DNA of 64,000 bases, taken from the NCBI GenBank assembly GCA_963921825.1, contig OY997592.1, forward strand, positions 59,974,336 through 60,038,335, given 5' to 3'. Position numbers and translations under genes: made by a program. Numbering within the stretch: position 1 is the first letter of the stretch; the number at the start of each line of letters is the position of its first letter. The notes under the pieces are model-generated. The model was given only the letters and a program-made list of their open reading frames with translations. It searched no databases and was not told the DNA's origin. This DNA comes from Erodium maritimum. Lineage: Eukaryota; Streptophyta; Magnoliopsida; Geraniales; Geraniaceae. This document shows, in pieces, positions 1 to 11,913 of this stretch.

Positions 1-137
1 CAAGACATGTACCAATTCATTTTAGCAGAAAGAAAGGTCATTTTTCATTGATGAGAGAAAACAATCCATTTAATCCATATTACAGGACAGCAAAAAAAGT
101 TCAACTACATAAATATCCAGAACTGTATTTAATTTAC

Positions 138-2715
138 TTGATCAAGTGGATTATCCTCCAAAAGGCTTGAATATGCCTTTTCTGCTTCTGCCCAAGATCC
201 TTTTGCTTCAAGCAACAAAGCTTCTAGCCTGCCTGCGAGTTACGCAAAAACAACACATTACTAAGTCATCACTTACTAGTTACCTGTGATTATCTTATCT
301 ACTCTGGAGGAATCAACTACTTTGATACCCTTAGAGAATACAGTGTAACAAAATCTCCGTGCCCACACACATAAAAAGTGGGTATAGTCTCACTCACTAC
401 CCTTAAGTATTCACCTTTCTCAATCAACTACCCCTGAGCTTAAAACATTTTGACAAACCCCTTCTGTTTTTTTTATATTATCATTTATACCCCAATTCCG
501 TCAACTTTTGGGTGTGAAATGGAAAAAGTACCCTCATGAAAAATAAATAATAAATGATAAGGGTATTTTCGTTATTTCACACCCCAAAAGTTGACGAAAT
601 TGGGGTTAAATAAAAAAACTTAAGGGGGTTGTCAAAACGTTTTAAACTTAGGGGTAGTTAGTTGAGAATGGTGTACACATAAGTTGAGTGAGATTTTCCC
701 TAACAAGTTTATATGGAAAAACGGCCAATTAGACAACAGAGAAAGAGTAAGGACAACCGAAGTGCCAAACAACAACTGATATGTGAGCAGAGATAAGCGT
801 CAATAGTTTCTTGAGCAGACAAGGGGGAGTGATAACTCTGAATGATCCAAAATCATGTAACTTCATTGAGAGTTCATCAATTACATCAACTTACCAACCC
901 TTTTGCTCTCGGGAAATTTCTTTCGCAAAACCTTTATGCAATCCTGTAAAGGATTGCAAAAACAAAACACATTAATGCCAACATAAAGAATCTCAAAACA
1001 ACCACTTTGCTCTCCAGAAATGAATGATGATTTTTAAGCATCCATTTATGTTTGCTAACTGAAATTATAACGAGTTTTCCAAATAAAACGATTGAAAGCA
1101 AACTAAAAGGTACTGGTGACAAGAAGGATTTCTACCTTTGCGACTTCAAGACTTTGGCAATCCATAGCTGCAACAGCTACCTGCTCATACAGAGTCCATT
1201 CTACATAAAAAAAAACTCCAATTATATTTTTTTGGTCAGTCAAATTTTCAAGTGTTACACAATTACAGGATAGTTGGACTCAAATTAACAACTTGAGGAA
1301 ACCAATAATAAAAATCCCACATAGATATGACAGTAATATAAATTGGGTTACCAACATCAATGCAGCAAATGCCAAAGTAAAAAAATATAGGACTCCAAGT
1401 AAGAAGAACTGCCCTTGATTTACTGAGATATTCATGACCATATCTTGAGATCCACTCTCTAATCTAGTTATTATACATCCAGTGTATCAAAGAAATTGTA
1501 TCTCCGAAAGGCTATTTGGCTTAGGTAACCAAAGATGAAATGTACACAAACATTAAAAAATATATATACACACACACCTACAAACCACAAAATGAAGTCA
1601 TACTCACAGGCATAATGAAATAATTGGGTAACTACTTATTGCATGACTTGTTTTTCAATATACTAACAAAATAATGCATGGTTTCAAAGACAAAACATTT
1701 TAGGTGCTAATAGTTCACTTAACCACAATTTTTGAGACAAACACAACTCCTGACTGATTTAATGTATGTTAGAATTCTCAAGGTGCATTCAATGTCCATA
1801 ACCAAATTGATGTACATAATGATTTTTGTATCGTGGGTCACAGCCAGTTAGAAAGAGCAAGGCGTAGAATCAGGGGATTAGTTGCAGAAGAGCAAGAGAA
1901 AGAATGTGAGACTGCAATTCTACATGATGCTAGACAGGACCGAACAATAACTACTCCTTGAAACCCATCTCTGGTCGGTCTTCTAATATTTTCCCCAGGG
2001 TGTAACTCAATACATCTTGCACATAGGCATCAAAATGAAAATTTTCACAAATTACCGACCTGCAAGGAGGATGTATCATGTATGATATGCTAATGTATCA
2101 GTTAGGATCTATACTATTTCCACTTGTCTAGTAGCTAAAATTGGAGTCAGCTTGACACTGTTCTTAACATCCGAAACCTCAGACCACAGTGACAATCCAA
2201 TCACTAACAACAAACTACATATCACAAGCTAAAATAACAGAAAAATCACTACACAAAATCCAATCCAAATGTCTATCAACATACCAATTGACCCCAATCA
2301 TTGCATAAAGTTGAGTGCACTTGACACCATTCTAATAAAAAAAATACCAGCGCACGGCAACAAACTACATATCACCAACTATAATCACTACACAAAATCC
2401 AACCCTAATCCAAATGGAAATTGCAACTGAAACCCAATTGAAATCAAGATACTACTGATTGACCCGAATCGTTAAACAAACGAAAAGACCCAATTGAAAC
2501 AAAAAAAGTACAAATTCAGAAAACCCACCATCAGGACCGAGACTGGATCGCTTTTTGGTGTCGTTCATAATGGACAAGCCGTGCTTGAGGACTTTGTCGG
2601 ACCGACGAACCTTGAGTTTCCTGGCCAGGCAAAGGTACTCCCATGCCCCTCCTCCACCATTCTCGACCTGGTTCTCCAGCCTGTTCAATTGGGTCTCCTC
2701 TGTTTTCGTCACCAT
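138..2715 (-). CDS. EMC2: ER membrane protein complex subunit 2 (EMC2), N-terminal 132 residues, partial
   Basis: EMC2 is the cytosolic TPR scaffold of the ER membrane protein complex, which inserts tail-anchored and multipass proteins. Four minus-strand coding exons can be read: 2529-2715, 1136-1200, 895-943 and 138-232. All junctions are GT-AG and phases agree (62 codons +1, 22 codons, 16 codons +1, 32 codons). The protein starts MVTKTEETQLNRLENQVENG, and later reads EWTLYEQVAVAAMDCQ, then KKFPESKRVGRLEALLLEAK and AYSSLLEDNPLDQ. These match the start and first TPR of plant EMC2 as I remember it. The start ATG at 2713-2715 is the first in a frame that opens with the family's N-terminus. The rest of the gene lies left of position 1; full plant EMC2 is a little over 300 residues. 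The intron between exons 1 and 2 (1201-2528) holds nothing else I recognise. The intron at 233-894 contains a foldback element. Identification rests on remembered family sequence, but four independent exons agree. Confidence 0.93.
380..700. repeat. Foldback MITE inside an EMC2 intron
   Basis: The two halves are inverted copies of each other: the left arm begins GGGTATAGTCTCACTCA and the reverse complement of the right arm begins GGGAAAATCTCACTCA. Pairing continues through ACTACCCC, AAAAC.TTTTGACAA and the central CAACTTTTGGGTGTGAAAT block. Flanks taaaaagt (372-379) and taacaagt (701-708) differ at one base and may be an 8-bp target duplication. It carries no ORF and lies wholly within the 233-894 intron. 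Family (hAT or Mutator-like) is not certain. Confidence 0.7.
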
Positions 2716-2841
2716 CGTCGATAGGGAAGAGGTAGATCCAAACTCTACAACAGAGCTTCACTCTGAGCTCTTCTAAATCTGAAGAGATTCAGAAAATTTT
2801 TATTTTTATTTTTTTCTGAAGCTGAGGTAATGAAAAGAAAA
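2716..2841 (-). promoter_or_regulatory. EMC2 5' leader and proximal promoter remnant
   Basis: Between the EMC2 start codon and the Mutator-like insertion only about 126 bp remain, including the 9-bp target duplication at 2833-2841. The stretch is presumably 5' UTR plus the original core promoter. I see no clear TATA box in it. Any upstream control elements would now lie inside or beyond the transposon tower. Confidence 0.4.
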
Positions 2842-4055
2842 GGGAAAATGACGCATAACTCTTGCTAACTATCACGATTTTTCACATCACCTTTCCTAAC
2901 TATTTTTTGTAATATTTAAACCCCCTAACTTTATTTTGTTTTCACTTAGCTCTAGCGTTGTTAACTTTCCATCTAAAAGACATAAAAAGTCAAAAATACC
3001 CTTTCCTAACCATCAAATTTTCAAAACCATACCTTTACTCTTACAAACTGAAAATGATTGAAATGTCAATAATATCCTTCTTCAACCTTCAAATTTTCAA
3101 AATTTAACACAAAAACTATTTATTTTTAATCATTTGTTTTCTTAATTCTCATTTAAAAAAATTATTTATTTCTTTTTCTTCTAATTGTCATTAGTAATTT
3201 ATTTCTTTTTCTTCTGATTTTTATTACTCATTTGTCTTTAGTTTTCATTAATTAATTGTCCATTTATTCGTTTTTGTTCCAGAGAGGCTCGTGATTGACT
3301 CAACCTACAAATGTGTCAAACCTTTGTTCATCCATACCTTTAGTTCCACACTAAACCTTAATCAAAGTATAAGTCCCCAAATTCACAGCTTCAATTTTTT
3401 TCAATTCGCTCTCCTTCTTTTTCTAATTTACATTACCACTAATTATGTGTGCATGGAGTTTAGAGGAGAGGAACAAAGCACTATACACACAGAGATTGGT
3501 ATATACGTATAACTAAAGATATGAAAGCCATTTCTAGTTCCATTTGAATCGGGGAGGTCTGATCTGGAGAAATTGGCCGGATTTTGACACTAACGCCATC
3601 GTGGCCTTGTAAAAGACAGCCCAAGCTTGACCACAAGTCCCGCTGAGAAAATAAGAGGGGAGGGTCCGGTGGTGGAGGTGAGGCGAGGCGGTGGAGGTCC
3701 GGACGTGGTGGTTGTGGAGAGAGAAGACGAGAAGAGAAGAGAGAGCTGTGAAAATGTTGTGAGAGATACTGTGAAAATGGTGTGAGAGGTACAAGGAATG
3801 AGGGTGAGAGAAGAGAGAGAATGAGGGTTAGGTTAGTTTAGTTTTAGGCTTGTTTAAGATTAAAGGGCATTTTTGACATTTAAAAAAAATTCAAGATCAT
3901 GTGTTGTGCACATGATCGTTTTCCATCTAAAATGTAACGGAAATGGACTAAAGTGAAAACAAAATGAAGTTAGGGGGTTTAAATGTTACAAAAAATAGTT
4001 AGGGGGGTGATGTGAAAAAGCGTGATAGTTAGCGAGGTTTATGTGTCATTTTCCC
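2842..4055. mobile_element. Mutator-like element (non-autonomous MULE), possible Pack-MULE
   Basis: A perfect 9-bp direct repeat, AAAAGAAAA, flanks the element at 2833-2841 and 4056-4064, the usual target duplication length for Mutator-like elements. The terminal inverted repeats are long: left begins GGGAAAATGACGCATAAC, right (reverse complement) GGGAAAATGACACATAAA, and similarity runs for well over 100 bp (TAACTATCACG, TTTTTCACATCACC, TTTAAACCCCCTAACTT). No mudrA transposase is present. The interior is AT-rich except about 3540-3800, which has a different base composition, holds an 86-codon minus-strand frame (3534-3794) and looks like captured host sequence, perhaps a 5' exon. I do not recognise that protein, so the capture is inference. 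The insertion lies 127 bp upstream of the EMC2 start codon. Confidence 0.85.
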
Positions 4056-4077
4056 AAAAGAAAACTTAGAGCATGTA

Positions 4078-4731
4078 GGGATGGAAAAATAACTCGAACC
4101 CGATGGGTACCCGACGTACCCTACCCGATCGGGTAGGGTATTGACCGGGTATTATTTTAAACGGGTAGGGTATTACCTGTTGACCGGGTAAGGGTAGGAT
4201 AAGGGTTTGGCCTTACCCTACCCGAACCCGACCCGATCTTATAACACACATATTTATTTATTTATATTATATACATAAATAAGTTCACAATAATAAACCT
4301 AATAGTAAGTCAATTACAATTAAAAAGTTGCACGGTCATAATTCATAAGCCCATAATACCACACAATTCATTCGGGTTAATTGATCATTAAAAAAAACAA
4401 ATTTGAAAGGGATTACTTTTACTTGCTAGTTACTTAATTTTAGAATTGTTGTATGTTGATACTTGAGACGTGAATTTTTTTTCTATAATTTCATATTTTT
4501 TACTACTTAAATTTATATGGAACTGTTATTTAGATCCGAAATTTTTTTGTCTTATAATCCACATGTCATATGAACAAATCGGGTAGGGTAATACCCGACC
4601 CAAACGGGTAGAGATCGGGTAGGATATTGACCGGGTATTGATCGGGTATGGGTAGCGTATGGGTATTAGGTATTAAAATCGGGCAGGGTACGGGTATCAC
4701 AAAACCCGACCCATACCCTACCCATTGCCGG
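4078..4731. mobile_element. hAT-type MITE nested in the Harbinger end
   Basis: A non-coding element of about 650 bp, made largely of CGGGTAGGGT and ACCCTACCCG motifs near both ends with an AT-rich middle. GCATGTA is repeated on both sides (4071-4077 and 4732-4738), giving a 7-8 bp target duplication as for hAT elements. Removing it restores the Harbinger terminus as GAGCATGTACAATGG. No transposase is encoded. Confidence 0.75.
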
Positions 4732-4738
4732 GCATGTA

Positions 4739-5112
4739 CAATGGAAAGGTCTTTGGTGAGTCCTTGGCCCTTGGTGAGTCCTTGGCCCTGAGTCTCGTGC
4801 GTTGACTGGACAAAATTGAGGGACTAGGGAATCAGAATAGTGGGTGTTTTGCTATAAGACTCAGAGTGAGTCCCTAGGGTTGAGTCTCTTGTGCTGACTG
4901 GATGCTGAGTTGTTAATTAATTGATATTTTGTTGTTTTATTTAATTCTTTATCAGAAACCGTTTATATTATATAAAATATAAACAAATGTGAAAAAAATA
5001 ATTAATGACAATAAAAAAAAATTAATAAATTTAACGCGGATAAAAATGAACTTGAAATTTTATTCATCCCCTTTTAATACAACCCAAAAACCAGCTCCAA
5101 TAGTACACACGA
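4739..5112. other. Harbinger 3' non-coding region with a short tandem duplication
   Basis: This stretch lies between the hAT insertion and the end of the transposase frame. It holds a 21-bp unit (TTGGTGAGTCCTTGGCCC core) present twice at about 4752-4794, a related GAGTCCCTAGGG block near 4870, then AT-rich sequence. No gene is seen. Confidence 0.5.
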
Positions 5113-5401
5113 CTACTCGTCGTCACGGAAACCACCTCCATATAGACCCCATAAGTGCTCTATAAGATCATTTTGTAGTTGAATGTGGGTTTGATGATTT
5201 GTGACACTTTGTTGACAATCCACTAGTTGCTGGTATGTCAATGGCCCGCCTTGGTGCCATCGTTCCGGTGGTGTCCAATTCGGCATTTCTGGAGGTTGCT
5301 CGTACAAGAAATCCTCATCCTCATACTCGTACCGGTCGCGCTCATCCTCTACAATAATGTTGTGTAGAATGATGCAAGTGTGCATGATATCAGCCAAAGT
5401 G
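5113..5401 (-). pseudogene. PIF/Harbinger transposase, C-terminal fragment
   Basis: The minus-strand frame encodes HTLADIMHTCIILHNIIVED, the conserved tail of the DDE_Tnp_4 (Harbinger) nuclease domain, followed by an acidic stretch and a C-terminus ending LIEHLWGLYGGGFRDDE. The stop codon is at 5113-5115. Upstream sequence is replaced at 5402 by the start of an LTR, so only the last ~95 codons survive here. Its N-terminal partner is at 30126-30859. The order and strand of the two pieces fit one gene opened by insertion, but the segment carrying the catalytic DDE centre is lost. Frame is intact within the fragment. Confidence 0.85.
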
Positions 5402-8400
5402 TGTAAGAACCACTCCCGGTCAACGCCAGTCAAACCGGCGAAAAACGGGAAAATTTAAAAAATTTGGACAGACACTTAAATGAACCTAAATTTGACCCCG
5501 AGGGTCATACCGGACTTAAGTTGACCCCGATATCGACTAAAGTGAGTTCCGGGGGACTCAGGGAAACTTTCTGACCAATTTGGGAAATGTTGACTTTTTG
5601 CTGGAAAAGTCAACCGAGCGACGTTTTGGTCCATTCGAGGTCCGTTTTGGATCCAAAAAGATTATCCGTCGTCACAATGGTCTTAGTTGAGCCGTTTCCT
5701 TGTACCCCGTGAAGTTTCGTAATTTCTTGGAAAAAAGGGCCCGTTCGGGGCCCGAGACGGCCGAATTTCGCGAATCTGACTGAAAAATATCTAGGAGATA
5801 TTTTCCAAAAGGTGTGGGACCCACTTGCCACATGTCAATTATATGGTGGTGTTAGGTTTCTTGAACAAAACAAAGATGAGACTTGGAGGGTAGTTTTGTA
5901 ATTAAATGATAGGTTTGCTTTTAAAACAAAACAAAAAAGGAAGTGAAGAGTATGTTCTAGTCAAAGTTAGAAAAAAATGAGAGATTTAGAGAGAGAAAGT
6001 GGAGAGACGAAAGAGAAGGAGAAAAGGGAGAAAAAGAGAAGAAAGTTTGGGGGTTTTGCCATTTCTCGATCATCCGACCGGTGGATCGTCTCAACGATAG
6101 AAGAATCGAGTTCACACCGTCATTCTCTACGCTGAGCACCTAACCGATTTTCGTTTTGTTAAGTTCAAAAGTTAGGGTTTGGGTTAAAACTAGTAGTTTA
6201 TGGATGTGTTGAAGTGTGGGGTTCGTGGGAGACGTTTTGGAGCGAAGTTGGAACGTTTTCCAGTGACCGGAGGCTCGGGGGAGCTCCGGCCAGCGTGTAT
6301 GGTGGCTGGACGGACTTGTAGGGTGGCTGGCCGGAGCTAGGACCGGCCGCCACCATGGTGAACCGGCCCTAGCCACCCACGACCAAAGATGGTCGGGTGG
6401 GGCCCACATGCTCGGGTATTCGGGTTTCGTGTTCGGGTGGTTTAGGACGTTCCCCAAGTAGTTAATCCACACCCGAAACGAATTTTGGAATTAAATTGTG
6501 AAAGTTATAATTGACGGGTTTAGAAACTTTAAACGCGAATTAAATTACTCGGAAGTCGGAAATTGATTCCGTCGAGTGCATAGGAACGCTTGAATTGTTC
6601 TAAGACCGTAGAAACGAAAACAGGAATTTACGGAGACCCAGAAGGACGTTTTCCAATCCCGGGAAGATTCGCCGGGTCGGGCAAAACGAGCCTTTCCGGG
6701 TCCATTATCGACAATGTCGAGTAATTGGGAAGTTTGGGAGTGATCGACATTGTCAGGGTTACTTTTGGGCGTCAAGTTTATTAAAATTCAGTTTATGCCT
6801 GCAAGCTTAAAAGTGTTTTAAATTGTGTTCTTATTAGATCGTGCCACCGGCAGAGGAAAGGGAAAGCTAGGCGAGTGATCGAGATCACGCCGGAGCTTGA
6901 TTGTGAGCTTTTGGGGAAAGCATACGAGGTAGGGAAAAGTAGCCGGATCTCGGCCCTGACTAGGGAAAGTTAACAGTAGAAATGCATGTGACACTTGGGT
7001 GTCGTGGGTTAAGTAAGTTTATCGAGTAATAGAAAGGCAGGCGACATCGGGTGGTGTCGTATGATACGGGAACGTATCGAACAATAGAAATGCATGTGAA
7101 ACTTAGTAGTGTCGTAGGAGCAGTGAACTTATCGATATTAGAATTACTGGAGGCATCTGATTATGCCCAGAGGTTGATTGTTTAGTTTGTGTCTTGGGTG
7201 GCCATGAGAGCCCGTATTTTACTGTTGGTGTGTCTTGAGTGGCCATGAGTGCCCGTGGGGTTGTTGAACCCGTGTCTTTACTGTTGGTGTCTTGGGTGGC
7301 CATGAGTGCCCGTGGGGTTGTTGAGCCCGTGTCTTTACTGTTGGTGTCTTGGGTGGCCATGAGTGCCTGTGGGGTTGTTGAGCCCGTGTCTTTACTGTTG
7401 GTGTCTTGGGTGGCCATGAGTGCCTGTGGGGTTGTTTAGCCCGTGTCTTTACTGTTGGTGTCTTGGGTGGCCATGAGTGCACGTGGGGTTGTTGAGCCCG
7501 TGTCTTTACTGTTGTTGTCTTGGGTGGCCATGAGTGCCCGTGGGGTTGTTGAGCCTGTGTCTTTACTGTTGGTGTCTTGGGTGGTCATGAGTGCCCGTGG
7601 GGTTGTTGAGCCTGTGTCTTTACTGTTGGTGTCTGGGGTGGCCATGAGTGCATGTGGGGTTGTTGAGCCCGTGTTTTACTGTTGGTGTCTTGGGTGGCCA
7701 TGAGTGCCTGTGGGGTTGTTGAGCCCGTGTTTTACTATTGGTGTCTTGGGTGGCCATGAGTGCCTGTGGGGTGTTAAACTTGTGTTGTTACTGTTTGTTG
7801 AAATTTGGTTGTGATTGTGATTGTTATTGTGATTGTGTGGAGGTTGGCTGGCTTGCCTGACAGGGATCAGCAAAGTCGAGCATTCTTTGGCTAGCCTGGC
7901 CTGACAGGGATCGGCAAGGTTGAGCATTCTTCGGTGATGGAGGGTTGCTCCCCTTCCGACTAGCTATCGGAAAAGTAGCTCGGTACATATCGCTAACAGG
8001 TCGACCGCCTGGCCTGACTGGGATCGGTAAAGTTGCGTGGGGCAGGCTGGAGCCCAGCCGGTTAGCAACCAACACTGAGCAGCTGGAGTGCGATCTTTTG
8101 TGATCTTGTTTGGTGTGCGATCCTTTATGATCTTGGGTGTTGCGTGGTTGTCTGTTGTGTCTTTGGTGGAGGTCGTAATCGCTGTGTCAGGTCTACATTA
8201 CGTGTCCAAGTGTTGGGTCGGTTGAGGAAAGTAACAGTGTGTGTGTCAGTCGGGTCACTTGAGTTGGGGAGAGTAGTCCCCGGTGTTGGGTTGTTGTTGG
8301 TGTTACCGGCATTGTCTGCTAGTATGCCGTAGTCAGTCTGTTATCCGTGGTGGTGAGCGAACGCTCACCCCTAGCTACTTTTCCTACAGGTACTGGCGCG

Positions 8401-8644
8401 GGACGGACTAGGTGAGCTCTCGAAGCTTGAAGAGCTAGGAGCGGGAGTATGGGTTTCCTTTTGAGTCTAGCGACGTACGCCTTGTATTTTGTCCGCTTGT
8501 TGGGACGTACTTTTGAGTTGTAAATTATTATTTTGATGAACAAAATGGTGGTTTTAAATTGATTTATTTAAAAGGTTTAAAAATGTTTTATTGTCTTAAA
8601 CGTTCGCGTTCCGGGTTCGGTTCTACTGAATTTGGGGCGTGACA
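5402..8644 (+). repeat. Left LTR of the Tekay-like element
   Basis: It begins TGTAAGAACCACTCCCGG and ends GGGGCGTGACA, and is followed after three bases by the primer-binding site. At 3,243 bp it is long for plant LTRs. It contains a 57-bp minisatellite (about 7206-7780), a conserved GAGGTAGGGAAAAGTAGCCG block at 6926, and the hairpin GTGAGCGAACGCTCAC at 8353-8368. Open frames inside it are products of the repeat, not genes. Confidence 0.88.
7206..7780 (+). repeat. 57-bp minisatellite, about 10 units, in the left LTR
   Basis: The unit contains GTGTCTTGGGTGGCCATGAG and TGCCCGTGGGGTTGTTGAGC, with a spacing of exactly 57 bp between AGCCCG motifs. Because 57 is a multiple of three, all frames without a stop in one unit stay open through the array. 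That explains the repetitive frames with a 19-residue period on both strands. Confidence 0.93.
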
Positions 8645-8647
8645 ACT

Positions 8648-8659
8648 TGGTATCAGAGC
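8648..8659 (+). promoter_or_regulatory. Primer-binding site, initiator tRNA-Met type
   Basis: TGGTATCAGAGC lies three bases after the left LTR. It is the usual plant retroelement primer site complementary to the 3' end of initiator tRNA-Met, and it fixes the LTR boundary and the plus-strand orientation. Confidence 0.92.
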
Positions 8660-9045
8660 TCGAGGTTTCACACCTCGGACTGTACGTCAATTAGGTGGGA
8701 GAGACGAGTCAGTAAAAGTCTCGTCGTGCGTTGGGTACGCAAGTCGGAAACCGTGTGTAGACCCGTAGGGACTTGAGTCATGTTTGTGATTGTGTGTATG
8801 TGCAGTATTATTATTACTGGCATACTGATCGTGTGTTGCTGTGTGAAACGTTTTTAAGCTGTCGCGCCTCGACTCAGGAGCGCTCCTGTAGTCGAACGTG
8901 ACGGTGTTGACATCAATGGGTACAACGTAGTTCGGGGACGCCTGGACCGGGTTGTAACTACGTGATGTCAAGAAATGAGGTTTTATAATGAAAAGGAGAA
9001 AGTTTTAAATTTGGTTGGCTCTGTGGGCGTGTGTTGAATTGGTTT
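8660..9045 (+). other. Retroelement leader, first part
   Basis: Untranslated leader between the primer site and the nested solo LTR. It ends in one copy of the TTGGCYCTGTGGGCGTGTG repeat that continues beyond the solo LTR at 11914, showing that the LTR was inserted into this repeat array. No gag frame is recognisable. Confidence 0.6.
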
Positions 9046-11913
9046 TGTAATAACCACTTCTGGTCAACGTCAGTCAAACCTGCGAAAAACAGGAAAATTT
9101 AAAAATTTTAAGGCAGACACTTAACTTAACCTAAATTGACCCCGAGGGTCATACCGGACTTAAGTTGACCCCGTTATCGACTAAAATGAGTTCCGGGGGA
9201 CTCAGGTCAACTTTCTGATCAATTTGGGAAATGTTGACTTTTCGCTGGAAAAGTCAACCGAGCGACGTTTTGGTCCATTCGAGGACCGTTTTGGATCCAA
9301 AAGCTTAGCCGTCGTCGCAGCGGTCTTAGTTGAGCCGTTTCCTTGTAGCCCGCCAAGTTTCGTAATTTCTTGGAAAAAGTGCCCGTTCGGGGCCCGAAAC
9401 GTCCGATTTTCACGAAACTGATTGGAAAATATGAACTAGATATTTTCCAAAAGGTGTGGGACCCACCTTGACACTTGTCAACTAATTGGTGGTGTTAGTT
9501 TTGGGGGGAAAGGTGTGGTTGTGGTGTGTTGGCCGAAACTAAGGGGTTAAAGGGGGGAAAAGTGTAGTTAGTTGTTAGTTGAATTAAATTAGAAAGAAGA
9601 AGAGAGGTTTTAGAGAGAGAAGGAGAAGAAGAAGAAGAAGAAGAAGAGAGAAGAAAGGAAGTGGAGCTAGGGTTTGGTATTCAACCGTTGGATCGATTCA
9701 AGGCAAAGAGCAAACTTCTTCCCCTCGTCTTCCTCTCGAGTAAGCACTAAACCGATCGTCATTTCGATTATTTTCTTGAAAGCTAGGGTTTGGTTATAAA
9801 CTAAGGGTTAGGGTTGTAGTGAGTTTGGGGGATAGTTGGAGACATTTTGGAGGTGTTGGAGACGTTTTAGATGTGTTTTTGGGTGTAATGGCACGTTTTC
9901 CGGTGACCGGAGGCTCGGTAGGAGCTCCGGCCACCGTGGGTGGTGGCCGGCCGGCCATGAGGTGGCTGGCCGGAGCTGGCAGCAGCCACCACATGGTGGC
10001 CGAGCCCCCCCTCAAACCCTAGGGTCTCGGCCAAGCCTCTTGGGTGGGGCCCACGTGCTCGGTTGCTCGGTTTTTAATGTTCGGGTGGTTTAAAACGTTC
10101 ACCGGACCATTTATCCTTAATCGAATCGAAATTTGGAATTAAATTGGAGAAGTTGTAATTAACGGGTTTTGGAAACTTTAAACGTTAATTAATTGATTTA
10201 GAAGTCGGAATTCAATTCCGTCAAGTGCGTTGGGCTCCTTGAAATATTCTAAGACCGTAGAAACGAAAACGGGGGCTTTTGGAGCCCCGGAAGGCAATTA
10301 ACCAAAACCGGGCAGATTCGCCATGTCGGGCGAATCTGGCCTTTACGGGTCCTTTATCGGCAATATCGAGTAATGAGGAAGTTTGGGAGTGATCGGCATT
10401 GTCGGGGTTACGTTTGGGCGTTAAGTGTATTAATTTTCGGTTTATTCGTACTAGTTTAAAAGTACTTTGAATTTGTGCTCTTTTAGATTGTGCTGCGGAC
10501 CGAGGCAAAGGGAAGCTCGGCGAGTGACTAGGTCTACTTCGGGTTTGGTTGGAGCGCTTTTGGTTTTATTTACGAGGTAGGGAAAAGTAGCCGGATCTCG
10601 GCCCTGATTAGGGAAAGTTAACAGTAGAATTGCATGTGACACCGGGGTGTCGTGGGTTGTTTAGGTTTATTTAAATATTAGAAAGGCATGATACGGGGAT
10701 TGTAGCGTTTAGGAGAAAAGCATGTTTCGGGAACTTAGTGATTATTGGAAAGGCATGTGACACTTAGTAGTGTCGTAAGAATAGAGAACTTAGCGATATT
10801 AGAATTACTGGAGGCATATGACCATGCCCGGAGGTTGACTGTTTAATTTATGTCTTGGGTGGCCATGAGAGCCCGTGTTATTTGATTTGGTGTTTGGGTG
10901 GCCATGAGAGCCCGTGTATTTATTGTTGAGTTTGGGTGGCCATGAGAGCCCATGTATTTACTGTTGAGTTTGGGGTGGCCATGAGAGCCCGTGTGTTATT
11001 ATTGGCATCTTGGGCTTGTTGAGCCGTGAGTTAAGTGGTTGTGTCTTGGGAGGCCATGATGGCCCGTGAGGTTGTTGAACCCGAGTCTTGACTGTTGAGG
11101 TGTCTTGAGTGGCCTTGAGTGCCTGTTTGTTGAACTTTCTTGTGTTTGTGGGTGTGTTTGCCCGAACCGACTTTGTGTCGGGGAGTGGTGTGGATTTTGG
11201 CAGGTTACGAGCATTCTTGGGCTGGCCTGACCAAACTCGAGCCTCGACAGGTTCTGAGCATTCTTCGGCTAGCCTGTTCCGTGTCCGGATCCCGAGAGGT
11301 TTTGAGCATTCTTCGGCTAGCCTGATCCGTGACCGGGTCCCGGCAGGTTACGAGCATTGTTCGGCTGGCCTGACCGCGTACGAGACTCGGCAGGTTCTGA
11401 GCATTCTTCGGCTAGCCTGATCCGTGTTCTTGTCTTTGGGGAAGGTCATGGTTGGTTGTGTTGTTTTACTTTGTGAGTTTGAGGCTGAGTTTGTTGTGGA
11501 AGGTAACGGATTGTGTTTCGGTTGAGTACTTGAGTTGGTGTTGGTTTTGGTGTTGGTTTTAGTTTTGGTGTTACTGGCTTTATCTACTAATTATGCCATA
11601 GTCAGTCTGTTATCCGTGGAGGTGAGCGAACGCTCACCCCTAGCTGCTTTTCCTACAGGTACTGATCACCGGACGGACTAGGTTAGTTCTTGAAGCTTGT
11701 GGAGCTTGGAGCGGAGTCTGGTCTTTATTTTGTTGAGTCTAGTGACGGATATTGTACCTTGTCCACTTGTTGGGACGTTTTTGTATTGTAAATACTATTA
11801 TTTTTGAGAAGTAAATGGAAATGTCAAAGCTTTTATTCAAAACAGGTTCAAGTGTTTTTATGTTTTAAAATGTTCGCGTCCCGAGTTCGGTTCTCTGAAA
11901 TTGGGGCGTGACA
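9046..11913 (+). mobile_element. Solo LTR of a related Tekay-like subfamily
   Basis: It starts TGTAATAACCACTTCTGG and ends ATTGGGGCGTGACA, colinear with the host element's LTR but clearly diverged. In place of the 57-bp minisatellite it has a looser GGTGGCCATGAGAGCCCGTG array (about 10855-11000) and a GAGCATTCTTCGGCTAGCCTG array (about 11200-11420). Flanks GGTTT and GGTTG form an imperfect 5-bp duplication. With one LTR and no internal region it is a recombination remnant. Confidence 0.8.

Noticed and set aside
2494-2776. Plus-strand frames opposite EMC2 exon 1
   Set aside because: They are shadows of the EMC2 coding exon; the minus-strand reading matches a known protein with proper splice sites.
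7103-7927. Repetitive open frames on both strands with a 19-residue period
   Set aside because: They are the translation of the 57-bp LTR minisatellite; its unit is a multiple of three, so any frame without a stop stays open. The same holds for 19993-20764.
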